A stretch of 64,000 nt of DNA, from positions 1-64,000 of the forward strand of contig NZ_FNCH01000006.1 in NCBI RefSeq assembly GCF_900100705.1, written 5' to 3'. Both the position numbers and the translations under genes were made by a program. The stretch's first letter is position 1. Each line of letters opens with the position of its first letter. A model generated the notes under the pieces. The model had not been told where the DNA came from. It saw nothing but the letters and a program-made list of their open reading frames with translations, and did no database searches. This stretch comes from Pedobacter terrae. Its GTDB lineage: Bacteria > Bacteroidota > Bacteroidia > Sphingobacteriales > Sphingobacteriaceae. Below are positions 1-7,858 of the stretch, one piece after another.

Positions 1-2
1 AT

Positions 3-47
3 GTATTTTTGCCCATGTTGTATTTAGGTGTGGTAACTCAAATATAA
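3..47 (+). CDS. possible C-terminal tail of a gene entering from the left edge
   Basis: Frame 3 is open from the window edge to a TAA at 45-47 and encodes about 14 mostly hydrophobic residues ending VVTQI. A rho-independent terminator follows 7 bp later, which suggests that a plus-strand gene ends here. The piece is too short to assign to a family, and it could be chance. Confidence 0.3.
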   Translation, partial: VFLPMLYLGVVTQI

Positions 48-53
48 CAGCAC

Positions 54-84
54 AAAGGGTAGCTTTTATCGCTACCCTTTTTTT
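54..84 (+). terminator. rho-independent terminator
   Basis: GGGTAGC (57-63) and GCTACCC (71-77) form a perfect 7-bp stem followed by a run of seven T. It would end a plus-strand transcript entering from the left edge. Confidence 0.85.
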
Positions 85-114
85 ATAAGCAAAAATATTT
101 TCTCCGGACAACAG

Positions 115-240
115 TGAAATAAATTCAGCATGACGATCGAGTAAGTTAGAGAGGCTAAAAATTATCACCACAAATTAATAGTAATCGAATCAAGGTCGAT
201 AGATTTCTCGACTTCGTTGCAACTCCGCTCGAAATGACGA
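115..240. repeat. dispersed intergenic repeat fragments
   Basis: The stretch at 201-239, read on the minus strand, contains TCATTTCGAGCGGAGTTGCA followed by ACGAAGTCGAGAAATCT. A near copy lies at 39526-39564. The preceding AATAAATTCAGCATGACG (about 117-134) is related to a segment near 5630. These look like fragments of dispersed non-coding repeats. I see no gene in 85-260. Confidence 0.6.
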
Positions 241-260
241 TCGATCTAGAATAGAAATAC

Positions 261-3200
261 TTAACTCAACAAGCCCAACAGCTCTTTCTTGGTTAAATTT
301 TTAAAGAAACTACCCTCTGTTTGGATCAGATTCTTAACCAGATCTTTTTTAGTTGCCTGAAGTTTCATAATTTTTTCTTCAATCGTATCGGGGCAGATTA
401 ATCTAACAGCCATTACATTTTTATGCTGGCCAATTCTGTATGCCCTATCTATGGCCTGGTTCTCTACCGCAGGGTTCCACCAGGGATCAACCAGGTAAAC
501 ATAATCCGCTTCTGTTAAATTCAACCCGGTACCACCGGCTTTTAAACTGATCAGAAAAACCGGAATATCGGCATTCTCCTGAAATGATGCAACTGCTTCA
601 GCTCTTTTTCGTGTTCGCCCGGTGAGGTATTCATACCTGATCCCTTTATTTTCCAATTGCTTTTTAATCAGATCGAGCATGGTTACAAACTGAGAAAAAA
701 CAAGAATTTTATGCTTACCGGCTTTACTTTCGATCTGTTCCATTAATACATCAATTTTTGAAGAAGCCTGCAGATAAGATTTTCCATCAGCCAGTAAGGC
801 TGCCGAATTACAGATCTGCCTTAAAGTGGTAATACTTTTCAATACATGCATCGAACTTTTAGGCAGCTCATCCTCCTGTTTACCTAAAACATAATCCTGA
901 ATTTCCTTTTTGTTCGCTTCGTACACTTCGCGCTGTTCCGCTCCCATTTCGCAATACAGTACAATTTCAGTTTTATCAGGAAGCTCTTTCGCTACCTGTT
1001 CTTTGGTTCTGCGGAGAATAAACGGTCTTATTTTTTTCTGGAGTTCTTCTGCCCTTTTACTATCCTTAAACTGATCGATAGGAGTTGAATATAAATCGGC
1101 AAACTGTTGTTTACTGCCAAACAAACCGGGACAAGCAAATGACAGCTGCCCATATAAATCAAAGGTATTGTTCTCAATCGGTGTTCCCGTCATCGCTACT
1201 TTATTTCGCGATTGAAGCATCCGAACTGCTTTATAACGCTGCGAATCGGGATTCTTAATCAGCTGCGATTCATCTAGAAAGATATAGTTAAAGCGATAAT
1301 CTTTCAGGAAACGGATATCAGAAAGCAACGTTCCGTATGAAGTTAAAATAATTTCGTAATCATCGAAAGTATCGGTGGTTTTGGTCCGTTCGCCAGCATA
1401 AATGGTTTTTACCTTTATAGATGGTGCAAACTTCTTTACTTCGGCCTTCCAATTAAATATTAATGAGGCGGGTACAATCACCAGATTGGTATTGTGTTTT
1501 ACTTTTTCACGCTGTGATAGAATGAACGCCAAAGCCTGAATGGTTTTACCCAATCCCATATCATCGGCCAAACAAGCGCCAAAGTTAAAGTCATCTAAAA
1601 AGTTGAGCCAGTTTAAGCCATCTTTCTGGTAATGGCGTAAAGTTGCGGTTAAATCTTTTGGTACCTCTACTTCTTGAATAGAATTAGTACCGTCAAACTT
1701 TTGCTTGTACAGTTTTAATTCATTTTTTACCTCACCATCCAGCAAAGCATCTTCGTAAAGTTCGTTTATAGAAGCAAACTTAATTTTTGGTGTTAGAATG
1801 GCATCCTCTGTTACTTCACCGGCATTAAAATAAGCAGAAAATTTTTCTATCCATTCGTGAGGAAGTATGCCTTGGGTGCCGTCATCAAGTGTTACAAACT
1901 TACTTTTGTTCCTGATCGATTTATGGAGATGTTTCAGCGCCACCTGTTGTTTGCCAAACTTCACCTTTACTTTGGTTTCGAACCAATCTGTTCCGCTGAG
2001 CACCTCGATATTAATTTTAGCTTGAAATTCGCTCAGTTTATTGTTTTTGAGCTGGTTGAATCCTAAAACATGAATGCCTTTACTCCGCCATATTTCAAAA
2101 GCATCCAAGAACCAGGTTTCTTCCAGAAACCGTTTACGGTGCAGATAAAAAGAATCGTTGGTTTCCTGATCATAAAAATGTGGATGTTGTTTTAAAATAT
2201 CCCCAATAAACTGCAGTTCAGCCGCTTCATCACGATGCAGGGTAAAAAGATTGCCGAGTTTATCTTGTGCCTGAATCTGCTTTTTAGAAAGCACAGGAAT
2301 TTCCAGGTTTCCATATCGCATTACCGGGGTAAGGAGAATATAATCTTCAGATTCTGAAAGGTAGATTAACTGCTCGTTTTCTAGATCAAAACCTTTTTCT
2401 TCGATCTGGGTTTTGGTAGCAGGTTTTAAATAAGAATAATCAACACGGATGCTACCCTCTAAAGGCACCAGAATAACTTTTTGAAATTCTGGATATTTGG
2501 TTTTATGCAGGATTAACCTGTTACTCTGTTTTTTGAAAAACCCGATTACCCGCAAAAAATCTAGCCTGCCGATTAAATAAAGTTGGTTGTGAAGTTTCAC
2601 AAAATACTGGTGTACCAATACCAGGTTATCCAGCTCGTATGATTTTCCTTCGATAATCAACCGACCTGTAATTTCGTAGTAATCATCGCGCTGATTTACT
2701 GAAAGGTGTAAATCTACTTCCAATAAATGTGCATCAACGGCAGTAATGGTGGAGGCTTGAACAGTCCCAGCCTGCTTACTATCTTGCAGGTAAAAAGGAA
2801 TCTGTAGCGGATTTTTAACAATTGCTTTCAAGGCTTCAATTTCTACCTCACTTTGATCCTGATTATAATGCTGTTGAAAAGCAGCAATGCCGCTATAAAA
2901 CTTTATCTGATCATTATCATCAGTTTTAAACAGTAAATCAGCCGGATTGATTCCTTTAATAGGATTTTTGACCTTGCCATTTTTAGTAATTTTGGCTTCG
3001 AATAATTCTACCGTTAAATGATTATAATAGCGGTGCTGCCCAAAAACCAGGATCATTTGATCTGAATCGCTTTTAATTGGCAATTTTGCTTTAGGTTGAT
3101 TAGCGGGCAATAAAAGTTCCTGTAAATTTTGCTGGGCCTCTTTGTTAAATGGCTGGAGGGCATCCATTTTTGGCCGGATGGCAACCTGGCCGTTTTCGTA

Positions 3201-3647
3201 ACGGAGATTGAACAGCAGATCGAGATGCGCCTCTTTTTCCAACCCGTAATCGATTGCAATTTTAGCGAGCTTTTGTTGACGCAGGTTACTATCGAAAAAA
3301 ATAAGCAGATCCTGGCGCTGCAGGATATTGTACAAAACCCTCGCCTGGTGTTCGCATAGCTTATGTTTCGGTGTAGCGCAACGGCAAGAGAGTTTTACCG
3401 AGTTTTCATTTTGCTGCACCTGAACGATTGGAAAAGGCAATCCAGAAGCTCCATCGCTAAAAGCTGCATAATCGACCTCAACCTGTTCTGGAAAGAGCTG
3501 ATAAAAGCCTTTAACATCGGTATGGATCAATCCGCTTAGATGTCTGAGGATAACAATCTGGCTGAGATCTTTCAGGTTAAAATCCTTTAAAATATAATCG
3601 TAAGGATTTTGTTCTGATACTGGATGCACGGTTTCCTGTTCACTCAT
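261..3647 (-). CDS. SNF2-family DEAD/DEAH-box helicase with N-terminal SWIM zinc finger
   Basis: This is a 1128-residue ATP-dependent DNA translocase of the bacterial SNF2/HepA class, cytoplasmic, probably acting in transcription or DNA-repair remodelling. A SWIM-type zinc motif (CRC..CEH) lies near residues 87-100. Walker A (DDMGLGKT) lies near 694-700, a DESQ Walker B near 792, and the motif III-like AMTGTPIEN shortly after. The C-terminal helicase lobe includes HKILVFSQF near 980 and the motif V/VI region DPWWNPAVENQAIDRAYRIG near 1050-1070. The long middle segment is typical of the SWIM-SNF2 family. All catalytic motifs are present, so the protein should be active. The gene stands alone on the minus strand. 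Its substrate cannot be inferred from the sequence. Confidence 0.93.
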   Translation of the reverse strand: MSEQETVHPVSEQNPYDYILKDFNLKDLSQIVILRHLSGLIHTDVKGFYQLFPEQVEVDYAAFSDGASGLPFPIVQVQQNENSVKLSCRCATPKHKLCEHQARVLYNILQRQDLLIFFDSNLRQQKLAKIAIDYGLEKEAHLDLLFNLRYENGQVAIRPKMDALQPFNKEAQQNLQELLLPANQPKAKLPIKSDSDQMILVFGQHRYYNHLTVELFEAKITKNGKVKNPIKGINPADLLFKTDDNDQIKFYSGIAAFQQHYNQDQSEVEIEALKAIVKNPLQIPFYLQDSKQAGTVQASTITAVDAHLLEVDLHLSVNQRDDYYEITGRLIIEGKSYELDNLVLVHQYFVKLHNQLYLIGRLDFLRVIGFFKKQSNRLILHKTKYPEFQKVILVPLEGSIRVDYSYLKPATKTQIEEKGFDLENEQLIYLSESEDYILLTPVMRYGNLEIPVLSKKQIQAQDKLGNLFTLHRDEAAELQFIGDILKQHPHFYDQETNDSFYLHRKRFLEETWFLDAFEIWRSKGIHVLGFNQLKNNKLSEFQAKINIEVLSGTDWFETKVKVKFGKQQVALKHLHKSIRNKSKFVTLDDGTQGILPHEWIEKFSAYFNAGEVTEDAILTPKIKFASINELYEDALLDGEVKNELKLYKQKFDGTNSIQEVEVPKDLTATLRHYQKDGLNWLNFLDDFNFGACLADDMGLGKTIQALAFILSQREKVKHNTNLVIVPASLIFNWKAEVKKFAPSIKVKTIYAGERTKTTDTFDDYEIILTSYGTLLSDIRFLKDYRFNYIFLDESQLIKNPDSQRYKAVRMLQSRNKVAMTGTPIENNTFDLYGQLSFACPGLFGSKQQFADLYSTPIDQFKDSKRAEELQKKIRPFILRRTKEQVAKELPDKTEIVLYCEMGAEQREVYEANKKEIQDYVLGKQEDELPKSSMHVLKSITTLRQICNSAALLADGKSYLQASSKIDVLMEQIESKAGKHKILVFSQFVTMLDLIKKQLENKGIRYEYLTGRTRKRAEAVASFQENADIPVFLISLKAGGTGLNLTEADYVYLVDPWWNPAVENQAIDRAYRIGQHKNVMAVRLICPDTIEEKIMKLQATKKDLVKNLIQTEGSFFKNLTKKELLGLLS

Positions 3648-3798
3648 TTAAACTAAAATAGCTGAATGATAAAAGTAATCAATAATAAGTTTTAGCTAAA
3701 ACTCCATTTTTGTTTTTTATACACCATTAATCAATATAAATGATTTTTTAGTATAGCAAAACCATATATGCTGTGTACTACAACGGTGAAAATGACTA

Positions 3799-4656
3799 TT
3801 ATGGCACTGGAAGCGAAGAAATTCGCTTTACAATATCTTCAATTACATCAACCGATCTGAGGATTTTATAATGGCCCACCTCTTCAAAAGGTTTTGAACT
3901 AATAGTGGGGTATTTATCCAAAAATTCTTTTAGAAATGGGTATGGTGAAATATGATCGGCAGGATCATAAGCCAGAAAATGATCTAAATCAGGACTTAAC
4001 TGATAAAGTTCAGTCAGGTTAAAATGATCGGCAGGCACGGGAAATTCTCTGGCAAAGTTGCTAAAAAACACATCCTGATCTTTAACTCCAATATTTACCG
4101 AGTCTAAACTCTGCTCAAAATTCTCTTTCAACCTGATTAATGGTGCAATGCTAATGAGCAAATGAGGATTTAAACCAAGCGCCTGTAATGCAATCACATT
4201 GGCCATACCACCAAGTGAATGTCCGATCAGGACATCAGGTTGTGCATAATTTAAAACAATCGATTTTACTGAATCTGCATATAACATCAGGTTGGAAAAC
4301 TCGGAGATTGAACTTCCGTTACCAGGTGCATCAAAAGCGATAATCTCCAGGTCTTCTATTTTCTGGAGTTCAATAATCAGTTCATAAAAATCTAAAGCTT
4401 TTGAGGCCCAGCCATGAGTAAGCAACACTTTTCGTTTTCCATTTCCCCAGCTAAAGTAGTTAATAGTTACGTTGGAATTAGTAAAATAGGTATCAAAAAC
4501 GGGAAGGCTAAACTGTTTTGATGCAGCAATAAGCTGTTCCTGATGTAAGCGTAAAGGCATTTTGGGCGAATAAAAAATAAATTCGCGCATTAGTGCTGCA
4601 TCAGGTGTTGCCTGTGTTAATTTAAGCTGATTTACAATTTGTTTTAGCCTTTTCAA
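3799..4656 (-). CDS. alpha/beta hydrolase
   Basis: The 285-residue protein has the alpha/beta hydrolase fold. An HGW oxyanion-region motif lies at 81-83, the nucleophile elbow GHSLGG puts the catalytic Ser at 147, an Asp lies in YDPADHISPYP, and a C-terminal GHYKIL supplies the His. There is no signal peptide, so it is probably a cytoplasmic esterase or lipase-like enzyme of unknown substrate. It lies 15 bp downstream of the MazG-like gene on the same strand and is probably co-transcribed with it, although no functional link is obvious. Confidence 0.88.
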   Translation of the reverse strand: MKRLKQIVNQLKLTQATPDAALMREFIFYSPKMPLRLHQEQLIAASKQFSLPVFDTYFTNSNVTINYFSWGNGKRKVLLTHGWASKALDFYELIIELQKIEDLEIIAFDAPGNGSSISEFSNLMLYADSVKSIVLNYAQPDVLIGHSLGGMANVIALQALGLNPHLLISIAPLIRLKENFEQSLDSVNIGVKDQDVFFSNFAREFPVPADHFNLTELYQLSPDLDHFLAYDPADHISPYPFLKEFLDKYPTISSKPFEEVGHYKILRSVDVIEDIVKRISSLPVP

Positions 4657-4671
4657 TACTACCTTTTTAAT

Positions 4672-5139
4672 TTAAACCAAATGTGACTTTAAATCAGCCG
4701 GCGAATAGTTGATCGATTTTAAAGTCTTATCATCAGACTTTCTGAACACCAAAAACAGTCCGTCTATTTCTTTGTAATAAGATTCGGTTCCGTCTTTATC
4801 TAAATAAAACCGGATGGTTTGTTCGGCCTCTTCTACCGTTTTACAGGCTTTACTCATGTTAGAGCGGTGAACTTCATCAAATAACGTTTTAAATTTTCCA
4901 CCCAGGCCAAATTCGTGGATGGCACCGGCCAAAACATATTGCAAATCGCAAAGCGCATCCGCAATTTCTACTAGGTCATCATTTTCTACGGCTTCCTGTA
5001 ATTCTTTCAACTCTTCTGCTAAAAGCGAAATACGCAAATTGGCCCGCTGCTTTGAAGGAATTACCGGATTTTCCAAAATGGGATGTTTAAAGGTAGTGTG
5101 AAACTCTGCAACCTGATTGAGCGAATTTGTTTCTTGCAT
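4672..5139 (-). CDS. MazG-like nucleoside triphosphate pyrophosphohydrolase
   Basis: This is a 155-residue all-alpha NTP-PPase of the MazG / phosphoribosyl-ATP pyrophosphohydrolase-like superfamily. The metal-binding signature is visible as E42-E43-x2-E46 followed by E58-x2-D61, and FDEVHRSNMSK further on is characteristic of this subgroup. Such enzymes hydrolyse non-canonical or excess nucleoside triphosphates to the monophosphate and PPi. The gene is first in a probable two-gene unit with the downstream hydrolase. A TATGTTTG box lies on the minus strand at 5168-5175 and could be a promoter -7 element, but no good -33 partner is seen. Confidence 0.85.
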   Translation of the reverse strand: MQETNSLNQVAEFHTTFKHPILENPVIPSKQRANLRISLLAEELKELQEAVENDDLVEIADALCDLQYVLAGAIHEFGLGGKFKTLFDEVHRSNMSKACKTVEEAEQTIRFYLDKDGTESYYKEIDGLFLVFRKSDDKTLKSINYSPADLKSHLV

Positions 5140-5842
5140 GGTGGTATTTAATTTGATCTTGATGCAGCAAACATAAAAAAAACGAAAGAAACATTAGGGA
5201 GAATTTATGCACACTGGCAGGTTAACCGGTTGATTGTTCAAACTGGTTAATTGTCCCGTGGTAAAAATTGTTAGATTGCTAAATTGTTATCTGCAAATTG
5301 CCAACTGAAAACTGGTGAGAATGTTAACTGGTTAATTGATGTTTGAATTGCTTTATTGCTGAATTGTAAACCAACCAGTGGGCTAATAGATTCATTTATA
5401 TCGTTATTTTCTTTGCCACGGAAACACGGATTGCACGGAATTTACTTTTTATCTTGAGTTTTAGCCATTATTTTCTACCATGAAGAATATGAAGTTTGAA
5501 TTTGCCGTATGATCCTTAATGACCTTAATTTCTTAATGATTCCAGGAGCCAAAGCATTACAGCGTTTTTAAGATTAAGAGGATTAAGTTTTTTAAGCACG
5601 AGTTAAAAGAGACACGCCATTCTGAATTTATTTCAGAATCTATGTGTTAGTTTTTTTGCTGTAGCAACACAGATTTGCAAAGATTTACCTTGAGTTTTAC
5701 TCTTTACATTTTTACCATTAAGGGGTTAAGAACATGAAGATATAAAACGGTTTACCGGAGATCAATCCCAACAATTGAACAATCTAACAATAACCAACTA
5801 TACCTCAATTAACCAGTTAACCGATTTATACAATTAACCAAA
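5140..5842. other. 703-bp non-coding stretch with degenerate low-complexity repeats
   Basis: No credible ORF is present. The region is rich in short degenerate phrases such as AACTGGTTAATTG, AACTGAAAACTGGT and TTAACCAGTTAACCG, and it holds a copy of the dispersed phrase TTCTGAATTTATTTCAGAA (about 5623-5643). Related phrases occur in other intergenic gaps of this window (16376-16410 and 32229-32300). It looks like accumulated repeat debris. Confidence 0.6.
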
Positions 5843-6577
5843 CTATCCATTCTTCTTCCCCTCTCTCACCACTTTAAAAAACGCTTCCTTATAGGTTTCG
5901 CCGATGGGAAGGGCTTGATCGCCAATGTAAACAGTATTTCCATCTATCATTTTAATCTTTTCGAGAGAAATAATATACGATTTGTGTATGCGGTAAAAAG
6001 GGGGCTGAGGCAGTTCAGTCTCCAACTCACGCAGTGCCTGGTAAGTCACAATTCTTTGGCTGGCGGTATACACCGAAACATAGTTTTTCAACCCCTCTAT
6101 ATAGAGAATTTCTTCATAATTAACCTTGATAAATTTGTTTTTGGTATCGCCCTTGATGAAAATAAAATCGTTTCCTTGTGCGGCCTGTTGTATAACAACT
6201 TCTTGCTGAACAGGCGCTACTGGCATTAAAATCTGTTGCGCTTTCGTAGCTGCTTTATAAAAACGCTCGTAGGAGATCGGTTTAAGCAGATAATCTACCA
6301 CATCAAGATCAAAGCCTTCCAAAGCGTATTCCGGGTAGGCCGTGGTTAAGATTACTTTGCATTTACCGCCACAGATTTTCAAAAACTGAATTCCCGTCAA
6401 TTCCGGCATCTGTATATCCAAAAAAACAAGGTCTACTTTTCCTTCCTGAACCAGGTTAAGTGCTTCAAAAGCATTGGTAGTGGTTCCAACCAAATCTAAG
6501 AATGGGGTTTTATGGATAAAGGCAGCAATAATATCTGAGGCATAAGATTCATCATCAACAGCAAGGCAACGGATCAT
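5843..6577 (-). CDS. LytTR-family response regulator
   Basis: The 244-residue regulator has a receiver domain (1-120) with acidic pocket D8/D9, phospho-acceptor D54 in FLDIQMPELTG and conserved K99 in LLKP. A LytTR DNA-binding domain spans about 140-240 and includes YRIHKSYIISLEKI. It should bind DNA as a phosphorylated dimer. The sensor kinase gene lies 68 bp upstream on the same strand, giving a classic LytS/LytR-type pair of Bacteroidota. The region between the kinase and the divergent outer-membrane receptor carries a 21-bp-periodic direct repeat that is a good candidate target. Confidence 0.94.
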   Translation of the reverse strand: MIRCLAVDDESYASDIIAAFIHKTPFLDLVGTTTNAFEALNLVQEGKVDLVFLDIQMPELTGIQFLKICGGKCKVILTTAYPEYALEGFDLDVVDYLLKPISYERFYKAATKAQQILMPVAPVQQEVVIQQAAQGNDFIFIKGDTKNKFIKVNYEEILYIEGLKNYVSVYTASQRIVTYQALRELETELPQPPFYRIHKSYIISLEKIKMIDGNTVYIGDQALPIGETYKEAFFKVVREGKKNG

Positions 6578-6645
6578 AGGTAAAAGTTTAGGGTTTGGTG
6601 GTTAGCGTTTGGCGAACTAAATATTTCAATGATACAAATTATGCA

Positions 6646-7653
6646 TCAGAGATGTAAGATCAAAGTGCTTTTATAAGTATTACCATTGTTAGAAATTAAC
6701 AATTCATGTTTTTCGGGATAGATCAGATCTAACCTCCGGTGGATATTTACCATACCTATACCGCTTGAGTGGTCTTTTTGTGCATGGCTGATCTTATTGC
6801 TTACTTCAAAACTTAATCGTTTGTTCTGTACTTTGAGTCTAATACGCACTGGCTGGGCCTCATCAGTCACCACACCATGTTTAAAAGCATTTTCAACAAA
6901 AGGGATCAATATCAGCGAAGCTATTTTTTGATTGGCAATGCCCTCGGTTGTAAAGTCGACATAAAATTTGGGTTCAAAACGCATCTTAAATAATGCCACA
7001 TAACTCTCAAGATATTCTACTTCCCTATCTAAACTTACTTTGCCATCCGGGCTATCGTTCAGTGTATACCGCATTAAATCTGATAAACGCAAAACAGCAT
7101 TGGCCAGTTTATCAGAAACAGGAATAGCCAGGGAATAAACATAATTTAAAGTATTGTACAGAAAGTGTGGATTGATCTGCGATTTGAGAAATGAGAGTTC
7201 TGCTTTAACCACTTCTTCTTTAAGTTTTCTGTGCATCTGCTCAGATTTAAAACTTTGCTCGATACCATAAACCGCAGCTGGTGTGACAATGAACCCAATA
7301 CTCCAATAAATATTATCTGAGATATATTCCCAGGCAGTTGTACGGTCATCATAGTTATGAAAACCAAGCCATTTTAAATAAAGCACTTCTTCTATTAAAT
7401 ACCTAAGTGCAATAAATACCCCGATGGTAAACAAAATGCCACCAATTAACTGAAGGACTTTATTCTTTTTTAAAAATCTTGGATATACCCATAAGTAACA
7501 GATGTAGAACTCTATCACTTGTATAAAATTCATAGAGATACTCAAAGCTGCCTTGCTAAAAGTTGTTCCATCAATTAAATGACCACCATAAAAATAGCCT
7601 AATACGAGTATCCAGCAGAGAATATGAATGGACATGATTTTTATTGTTTTCAT
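6646..7653 (-). CDS. LytS/YpdA-type sensor histidine kinase
   Basis: This 335-residue membrane kinase has four predicted transmembrane segments (about 7-23, 40-57, 66-87 and 115-131). A His_kinase domain has H163 in QINPHFLYNTLNY, and the ATPase part contains PFVENAFKHG and the GIGMVNIHRRL glycine box. There is no large extracytoplasmic sensor domain, so the signal may be sensed within or near the membrane. It is transcribed toward, and probably together with, the LytTR regulator. It is divergent from the TonB-type receptor at 7859. Confidence 0.93.
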   Translation of the reverse strand: MKTIKIMSIHILCWILVLGYFYGGHLIDGTTFSKAALSISMNFIQVIEFYICYLWVYPRFLKKNKVLQLIGGILFTIGVFIALRYLIEEVLYLKWLGFHNYDDRTTAWEYISDNIYWSIGFIVTPAAVYGIEQSFKSEQMHRKLKEEVVKAELSFLKSQINPHFLYNTLNYVYSLAIPVSDKLANAVLRLSDLMRYTLNDSPDGKVSLDREVEYLESYVALFKMRFEPKFYVDFTTEGIANQKIASLILIPFVENAFKHGVVTDEAQPVRIRLKVQNKRLSFEVSNKISHAQKDHSSGIGMVNIHRRLDLIYPEKHELLISNNGNTYKSTLILHL

Positions 7654-7713
7654 GCCATAAAACTATACAAAGCTTTTTTAACTGCCTATTTTCTTATTCC
7701 AAACCAGCAAATA

Positions 7714-7798
7714 ATTATCCCAACCTATATAATTTAAGGATCAATACCTTTTATTGCCAAAAAAAGCATTGGGATAATATTTTAAAGGGTTGGGATTA
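7714..7798. promoter_or_regulatory. candidate LytTR operator (phased direct repeats plus an inverted copy)
   Basis: TTGGGATAA (7769-7777) and TTGGGATTA (7790-7798) are direct repeats separated by 12 bp, a 21-bp period. An inverted copy, ATTATCCCAA, lies at 7714-7723. LytTR domains typically bind paired ~9-bp direct repeats spaced about two helical turns apart. The site lies between the sensor kinase gene and the divergent receptor gene, about 60 bp before the receptor start. The assignment to the neighbouring regulator is inference. Confidence 0.5.
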
Positions 7799-7858
7799 TT
7801 TAATTTTCAGATATAGGCAACTGTTTCATCTTTGAATCGTCAATTATAAAACAACACG

